NCBI RefSeq assembly: GCF_038452265.1
Contig: NZ_CP151843.1
Coordinates: 1,432,079 to 1,496,078 of the forward strand
DNA length: 64,000 nt
DNA from: Vibrio diazotrophicus
GTDB lineage: Bacteria > Pseudomonadota > Gammaproteobacteria > Enterobacterales > Vibrionaceae
Direction of reading: 5' to 3'
The notes under the pieces were generated by a model, which searched no databases, had not been told where the DNA came from, and worked only from the letters and a program-made list of their open reading frames with translations. Positions 60,214-64,000 of the stretch are shown piece after piece. The translations under genes and the position numbers were made by a program. Every line of letters starts with the position of its first letter. The stretch's first letter is position 1.

Positions 60214-62142
60214 TTAGATAATCGTGAGCAGTGTTTCACCACTTTTGATATTGGGCGAACTGGTGGCGATGACGTCTAAGTATTCATCACTATTAGTGAT
60301 CAAAATTGGCGTGGTGCTATCGTAGCCCAGAGAGTGGAGTAGCTGTAGATCGAACAGAATAAGCGGTTGTCCTTGTTTGATTTTTTCACCAACAGCGACC
60401 AGTAGTTCAAATCCTTGTCCTTCTAACTTAACAGTATCCAGACCTATGTGTATTAGCATTTTAATCCCATCATCACTTTGCAATCCAATAGAATGAAGGG
60501 CTTTAAATACAGACACGACTTTACCGTTAAAGGGTGCACGCAGCTCACCCTCTTCAGGCTTGATCGCTATCCCTTGTCCCATGATTTCGCTGGCAAAGGT
60601 TGGGTCTTCAACTTCATTAAGAGGAAGCACTTTTCCTGTTAGAGGACTTAAAATTTGGAAGTGCTCTTGGCTGATTTTATCGTGGCTCGAATGACTTGTT
60701 TGTTTAGGTTCAGATGCAGATGATTGCTTGTCTTCATTTTCTGCGGTTTCTGAATCCTCACTGGCTATAAGCATTGGGGTAAAAATATAGGTAAGAACGG
60801 CTGCACAAACCAAGGTAAAGATGGCGGCCAGAATGCTGACGATAACTGAGTCATCGATACCCGTTGGTGGAACAATCTGAACGATGAGAAATAATCCGGG
60901 CATTCCTAGGGAATACGCTTTGGCCTGAAAATAAGCCACGATGCTGGAGCCAATTGCCGCTGATAAACAGCCAAAAATAAATGGCCACTTGAGAGGGAGG
61001 TTAATGCCGTAAATGGCTGGTTCTGTCACACCAAACACAGCGGTTAACGCCGCTGTTCCTGCATAATTCGTCTTTTTCTTTCTTCGGTTTATTAGCAGAA
61101 CGCCAAGGCACGCGCCAGCTTGTCCGAACGCGGCTGGAAGCATTAAAGGAGGAAGAACATCGTAGCCACTAACCGCTATGTTGTTCAAAATGATCGGTAC
61201 AAAACTCCAATGAATACCAAAAACAACCAGAACCTGCCATAAAGCGCCTATGATGAAACCTGCTACTTCAGGGCTGAACTGATAGAGGAAAAATACGCCT
61301 GAAGAAAGAGCTTTCGCAACCGCTGTACTGAGTGGGCCAATAACGAGGAATGTAAGTGGTACAGTGATAATCAAGCACGATAAAGGCGTCAGCCACTTGT
61401 AAAAAGAGTCTGGAAATCTGTTAGCAATTGAACGTTCCAGCCAAACATTAAACCAGATGGCAAATAAGATGGGGATAACCGAATTGGAATAGTTGATGAA
61501 CTCTACTGGCAACCCTAGGAAATATTCAGGTGTGATATCTATACCAGTGACCTTCTGTGAAAACAGCCAACTGACATGGTTGTTGATCTCTGGATGCACG
61601 AGCGCACTGGCGATAGCGATACCAAACAGTGGGTTTGTACCGAAATGCTTTGAGGCGGAATAGCTCAACAGTATAGGCAGAAAGAAAAATACGGCGTCTG
61701 AAGACGAAAATAGAATGCGATAAGTACCGCTATCAACGTTCATCCAACCAAGGTTTACCAGTAGAAAAATGCTCCCCTTGAGAATACCAGCCATACTGAG
61801 CAACCATAATATAGGGAAGAAAATATTGGTAATGGTATTAATAACGTTGGTCATATGGTTGGGAATGCCAGTACTTTCTGATGTTTCGAGCAAAGGCAGT
61901 AGAGACTGATACAGTTTTTCGACGTGGGAACCTACGATAACCTGAAACATTCCTCCAGAATGTGTCACAGAGATAACCTCTGGAAGCTTATTAATCTCCT
62001 TTACTGCATCTGCCGGAATATGCCTAAGTTGGAAACGTAAACGCGTTGTACAATGAGTAACTTGCTGAACATTTGACGCCCCTCCGACCCGTTCAATAAT
62101 TTGCTCGGCCAGACGGTTGTGATAGTTATTTTGTGGGGCCAT
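60214..62142 (-). CDS. bglP: PTS beta-glucoside transporter, IIBCA
   Basis: A 642-residue phosphotransferase permease that imports and phosphorylates a beta-glucoside or related sugar. The IIB domain is N-terminal with the phospho-cysteine in THCTTRLRF (Cys31). The IIC domain occupies the middle with about ten helices. The IIA domain is C-terminal with the phospho-histidine in LIHIGLDTVKLEGQGF. A polar linker rich in Ser and Glu separates IIC and IIA. It starts 5 nt after licT. No phospho-beta-glucosidase gene follows on this strand. Confidence 0.9.
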   Translation of the reverse strand: MAPQNNYHNRLAEQIIERVGGASNVQQVTHCTTRLRFQLRHIPADAVKEINKLPEVISVTHSGGMFQVIVGSHVEKLYQSLLPLLETSESTGIPNHMTNVINTITNIFFPILWLLSMAGILKGSIFLLVNLGWMNVDSGTYRILFSSSDAVFFFLPILLSYSASKHFGTNPLFGIAIASALVHPEINNHVSWLFSQKVTGIDITPEYFLGLPVEFINYSNSVIPILFAIWFNVWLERSIANRFPDSFYKWLTPLSCLIITVPLTFLVIGPLSTAVAKALSSGVFFLYQFSPEVAGFIIGALWQVLVVFGIHWSFVPIILNNIAVSGYDVLPPLMLPAAFGQAGACLGVLLINRRKKKTNYAGTAALTAVFGVTEPAIYGINLPLKWPFIFGCLSAAIGSSIVAYFQAKAYSLGMPGLFLIVQIVPPTGIDDSVIVSILAAIFTLVCAAVLTYIFTPMLIASEDSETAENEDKQSSASEPKQTSHSSHDKISQEHFQILSPLTGKVLPLNEVEDPTFASEIMGQGIAIKPEEGELRAPFNGKVVSVFKALHSIGLQSDDGIKMLIHIGLDTVKLEGQGFELLVAVGEKIKQGQPLILFDLQLLHSLGYDSTTPILITNSDEYLDVIATSSPNIKSGETLLTII

Positions 62143-62147
62143 ATGTG

Positions 62148-63002
62148 TTATTCGTTTAAAGATGCTGCACGGCGTACCCGTTCAACATGGATTGTCAGAA
62201 ACATCATTTCTTCGGAAGTCATGGCATGGCTGAATTTTTTATCCACATAGCGGCTAATTTTCTCAACACAGGTGAAAGCGGCGGGGTATTTGTTACGCAC
62301 CGTATTGAAAAGCGAGTCGTCATCTTCAGAAATTGTGGTTTGATGAATAAGCCTATGAACGAAAAACTTGAGATGGGTAACGAGTCGTCGAAATTCGTCG
62401 CTGTCTTCATTCAGATCCAAGCCTAAATTGTACTTAATCATTTGCACAATATCGCGAATCAAGTTAGTGACACTGATAGTGTTGTTCATGTCTTCGTTAA
62501 GTTGGGCGTTAACTAGATGCAATGCAATATAGCCCGCTTCATCTTCAGAAAAATTCACGCCCGACGCTGCTTTAAGGAGTGTTAATGCTTCTAAGCCGAC
62601 CTTGAACTCCATTGGGTAGAGCTGTTTAATTTCCCACAACATCCCATTTTTAACCACCTTGCCAGCGCGCAATCGTTCGATAGCAAAATGAATGTGATCC
62701 GCTAAAGAAATTCGAATGCTGGGGTGCAGTTCACCCGTTAGCGTATTTTGGGCTAGTTCTACTATTTGCTCTGTGGCTGCGAGCAGTTCAAGAGGTATAT
62801 TTTCTAATAGCTCCCGATAGCGATTGTCGATGTTATCGTCGTCACTTTTGGCTAGGATGAAGATTTTTTCAATTTTGTCCTCAGGGATCTCGTCATTGGG
62901 CTTCATCTGAAATCCAATACCGCGTCCCATGACTACAACCTCTCCCTGGTTAGAGTCAGTAGAGATAAGAACATTATTATTTAATACTTTTGATACACGC
63001 AT
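62148..63002 (-). CDS. licT: BglG/LicT-family transcription antiterminator
   Basis: A 284-residue RNA-binding antiterminator. The N-terminal CAT domain (MRVSKVLNNNVLIS, then GRGIGFQMKPNDEI) binds an RNA hairpin; two PRD domains follow with their conserved histidines (SLADHIHFAIERL, GYIALHLVNAQL, VHRLIHQT and MFLTIHVERVRR) that are phosphorylated by the PTS. It is followed by the PTS gene. A terminator with a RAT-like sequence precedes it, and two more are ahead of the divergent PTS gene, so it probably controls all three. Confidence 0.9.
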   Translation of the reverse strand: MRVSKVLNNNVLISTDSNQGEVVVMGRGIGFQMKPNDEIPEDKIEKIFILAKSDDDNIDNRYRELLENIPLELLAATEQIVELAQNTLTGELHPSIRISLADHIHFAIERLRAGKVVKNGMLWEIKQLYPMEFKVGLEALTLLKAASGVNFSEDEAGYIALHLVNAQLNEDMNNTISVTNLIRDIVQMIKYNLGLDLNEDSDEFRRLVTHLKFFVHRLIHQTTISEDDDSLFNTVRNKYPAAFTCVEKISRYVDKKFSHAMTSEEMMFLTIHVERVRRAASLNE

Positions 63003-63032
63003 AATATTTAAGTTACTGGACTATTTTGTATA

Positions 63033-63086
63033 TAAAAAAAAACCTAAGTTGGTCAGACGATCTACGTTTTGTTCCAAGCTTAGGTT
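63033..63086 (-). terminator. Leader terminator of licT-bglP
   Basis: On the minus strand AACCTAAG pairs with CTTAGGTT, extended by a CCAA/TTGG inner step, followed by a run of T. It lies between the probable promoter and licT. Confidence 0.75.
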
Positions 63087-63112
63087 CTGCCTTTTATTGG
63101 TTCTAATAATGC
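63083..63112 (-). promoter_or_regulatory. Probable diverged RAT (antiterminator RNA) before licT
   Basis: On the minus strand GCATTATTA and AGGCAGAACC flank a short loop at the spacing of a ribonucleic antiterminator (consensus ends GGATTGTTA and GGCAAAACC). Its 3' end overlaps the first arm of the terminator at 63033-63086, the expected mutually exclusive arrangement. Confidence 0.5.
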
Positions 63113-63223
63113 TGTCATTTGGGCAAAGCATATGGCCATCATCTTTGCGTCTCTATTGATACAGGTGAATGCGTGAATGGCGACATACTGCCACCAAAAT
63201 AGTTCGAAGTACGGTCATTTGTT

Positions 63224-63346
63224 ATGGGTACATCATAATCTTAGAGAATTGAAATGGGTACAAACTCTCTATTGGTACCGGTTACAATTGTGATATCTAT
63301 CGCTCTTTTGATGCTTATTCATGGTGTGAATCAGATCTAATTCACA
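63224..63346. promoter_or_regulatory. Repeats in the divergent PTS control region
   Basis: ATGGGTACA occurs twice exactly 30 bp apart (63224 and 63254). TGTGAAT and ATTCACA flank CAGATCTA as a perfect inverted repeat (63325-63346). A partial CRP-like TGTGATATCTATCGCT is present near 63290. These are candidate activator or repressor sites for the PTS genes; none can be assigned with certainty. Confidence 0.4.
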
Positions 63347-63446
63347 TTTGGTTGTTGAGTGAGTTGATCTGAATGAACAGTAGATTTAATGTCCATCCGA
63401 ACAGAGCAGGCAAGGTTGTTAAATCGGCTCCTTGTTACTCCAAAAC

Positions 63447-63475
63447 GGATTGTTATCGCAAATGCGAGCAAAACC
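63447..63475 (+). promoter_or_regulatory. RAT antiterminator 1 of the second PTS operon
   Basis: GGATTGTTA (63447) and GAGCAAAACC (to 63475) flank a short stem-loop, closely matching the BglG/LicT ribonucleic antiterminator consensus. It overlaps the first arm of the next terminator, so binding of the antiterminator protein would prevent termination. Confidence 0.82.
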
Positions 63476-63522
63476 TGACTTAGCTTATCCAAAGTTTACT
63501 TGGTAAGTGGTCAGGTTTTTTT
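63472..63522 (+). terminator. Leader terminator 1
   Basis: AACCTGAC (63472-63479) pairs with GTCAGGTT (63510-63517), with an inner CTTATCCAA/TTGGTAAG stem, followed by a run of seven T. Confidence 0.85.
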
Positions 63523-63556
63523 ATACATAAAATTCAGGCTAATTATCGTTTTTTCG

Positions 63557-63584
63557 GGATTGTTACCACTATAGGGCAAAACCC
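63557..63584 (+). promoter_or_regulatory. RAT antiterminator 2 of the second PTS operon
   Basis: GGATTGTTACC (63557) and GGCAAAACC flank a short loop, again matching the BglG/LicT RAT consensus and overlapping the next terminator. Confidence 0.82.
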
Positions 63585-63628
63585 GAGGATACCCAGATGT
63601 AATGCATTTGGGTTCCTCGGGTTTTTTT
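63578..63628 (+). terminator. Leader terminator 2
   Basis: AAACCCGAGGA pairs with TCCTCGGGTTT, an inner ACCCAGATG/CATTTGGGT stem extends it, and a run of seven T follows. Confidence 0.88.
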
Positions 63629-63673
63629 ATGCCTGTCAGTGAGCAATCACCCATCTAACAAAAGGGCATAGTT

Positions 63674-64000
63674 ATGGCATATCAACAACTTGCGACCGAC
63701 ATCATTAAAACTGTCGGCGGCACCAGTAATGTAGCGAGTGTAATGCATTGTGCGACTCGGTTACGTTTCAAGCTCAATGACAGCGCGAAAGCGGACAAGG
63801 AACAAACAAAACTACTTGATGGTGTTATCACAGCAGTTGAAAGCGGTGGACAGTATCAGGTTGTGATAGGTAATCACGTCAATGAGGTCTTTAAAGCGAT
63901 ACAGGCCGAGATGGGTGGCGACACAGGTAATGAACAAGAAGATAAGACGGAGAACAAAGGTAAAGAGGGACTATTGAGTACCTTTATCGATTTGATTTCC
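63674..64000 (+). CDS. PTS permease, beta-glucoside type, N-terminal part (continues past window)
   Basis: The ATG at 63674 follows AAAGGG. The 109 codons seen hold a IIB domain with the phospho-cysteine in MHCATRLRFKL (Cys26) and GGQYQVVIGNHVNEV, then a Glu/Lys-rich linker that leads into a IIC domain. It is a second transporter related to the one at 60214-62142, but it is divergent, behind two RAT/terminator modules. The sugar and the rest of the operon lie outside the window. Confidence 0.88.
   Translation, partial: MAYQQLATDIIKTVGGTSNVASVMHCATRLRFKLNDSAKADKEQTKLLDGVITAVESGGQYQVVIGNHVNEVFKAIQAEMGGDTGNEQEDKTENKGKEGLLSTFIDLIS

Overview
The window is gamma-proteobacterial and almost certainly from a Vibrio. 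The main grounds are a Qrr-type quorum-sensing small RNA with a sigma-54 promoter and LuxO-type upstream sites, an ectABC-ask ectoine operon, a Vibrio-type thermostable-hemolysin-family gene, a kbl-tdh pair, and many LysR regulators and chemotaxis/cyclic-di-GMP proteins. The species cannot be fixed from the sequence. The accessory mix of transport, regulation and catabolism would suit either chromosome. No rRNA, tRNA, CRISPR array or insertion sequence was seen.

Layout. 1-9.7 kb: the end of a CitB/DcuR-type response regulator, a dicarboxylate/amino-acid symporter with an upstream CRP site, a proline iminopeptidase, a SlyA/MarR-controlled HlyD-DUF2955 export operon, a CPA1 antiporter, and a hisC plus amino-acid-binding-protein operon. 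9.8-15.5 kb: two LysR regulators, a DUF134 protein, a LigB/YgiD-type dioxygenase, a chemoreceptor and a small esterase. 15.6-21.5 kb: an iron-siderophore locus (TonB receptor plus FecBCDE-type ABC importer) behind a probable Fur box. 21.7-24.9 kb: a kinase-fold protein, an Lpp-like lipoprotein and a DEAD-box helicase.

25.0-31.5 kb is the most distinctive region. A tightly packed operon encodes a GNAT-like thermostable-hemolysin-family protein, an acyl-adenylating ligase, a haem-oxygenase-like di-iron oxidase, a short-chain reductase, a secreted TPR-like protein and a QseBC/PmrAB-like two-component pair. Its promoter carries an array of CTTAAG boxes at 11-bp spacing, the known PmrA/QseB-type site, so the operon probably controls itself. 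The product is unknown; a fatty-acid- or amino-acid-derived small molecule is an inference.

31.5-37.6 kb: a degenerate, truncated acetoacetyl-CoA-synthetase-like gene, the qrr RNA gene, and ectABC-ask. 37.7-45.6 kb: a glyoxalase-family protein, a LysR regulator, an HD-GYP gene split by one in-frame TAA, and an AcoR-like sigma-54 activator divergent from an aldehyde dehydrogenase with a recognisable -24/-12 promoter. 45.9-48.1 kb: kbl-tdh (threonine catabolism). 48.2-60.2 kb: mixed accessory genes, namely a histidine phosphatase, a LysR/AhpD-like pair, an AI-2E family permease, a PLD-family lipoprotein, a second HlyD-DUF2955 pair, a diguanylate cyclase with a C-terminal hemerythrin domain, two unrecognised genes and a mono-haem cytochrome lipoprotein. 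60.2-64 kb: a LicT/BglG antiterminator and a beta-glucoside-type PTS IIBCA. These are divergent from a second PTS gene that runs off the window behind two tandem antiterminator/terminator modules.
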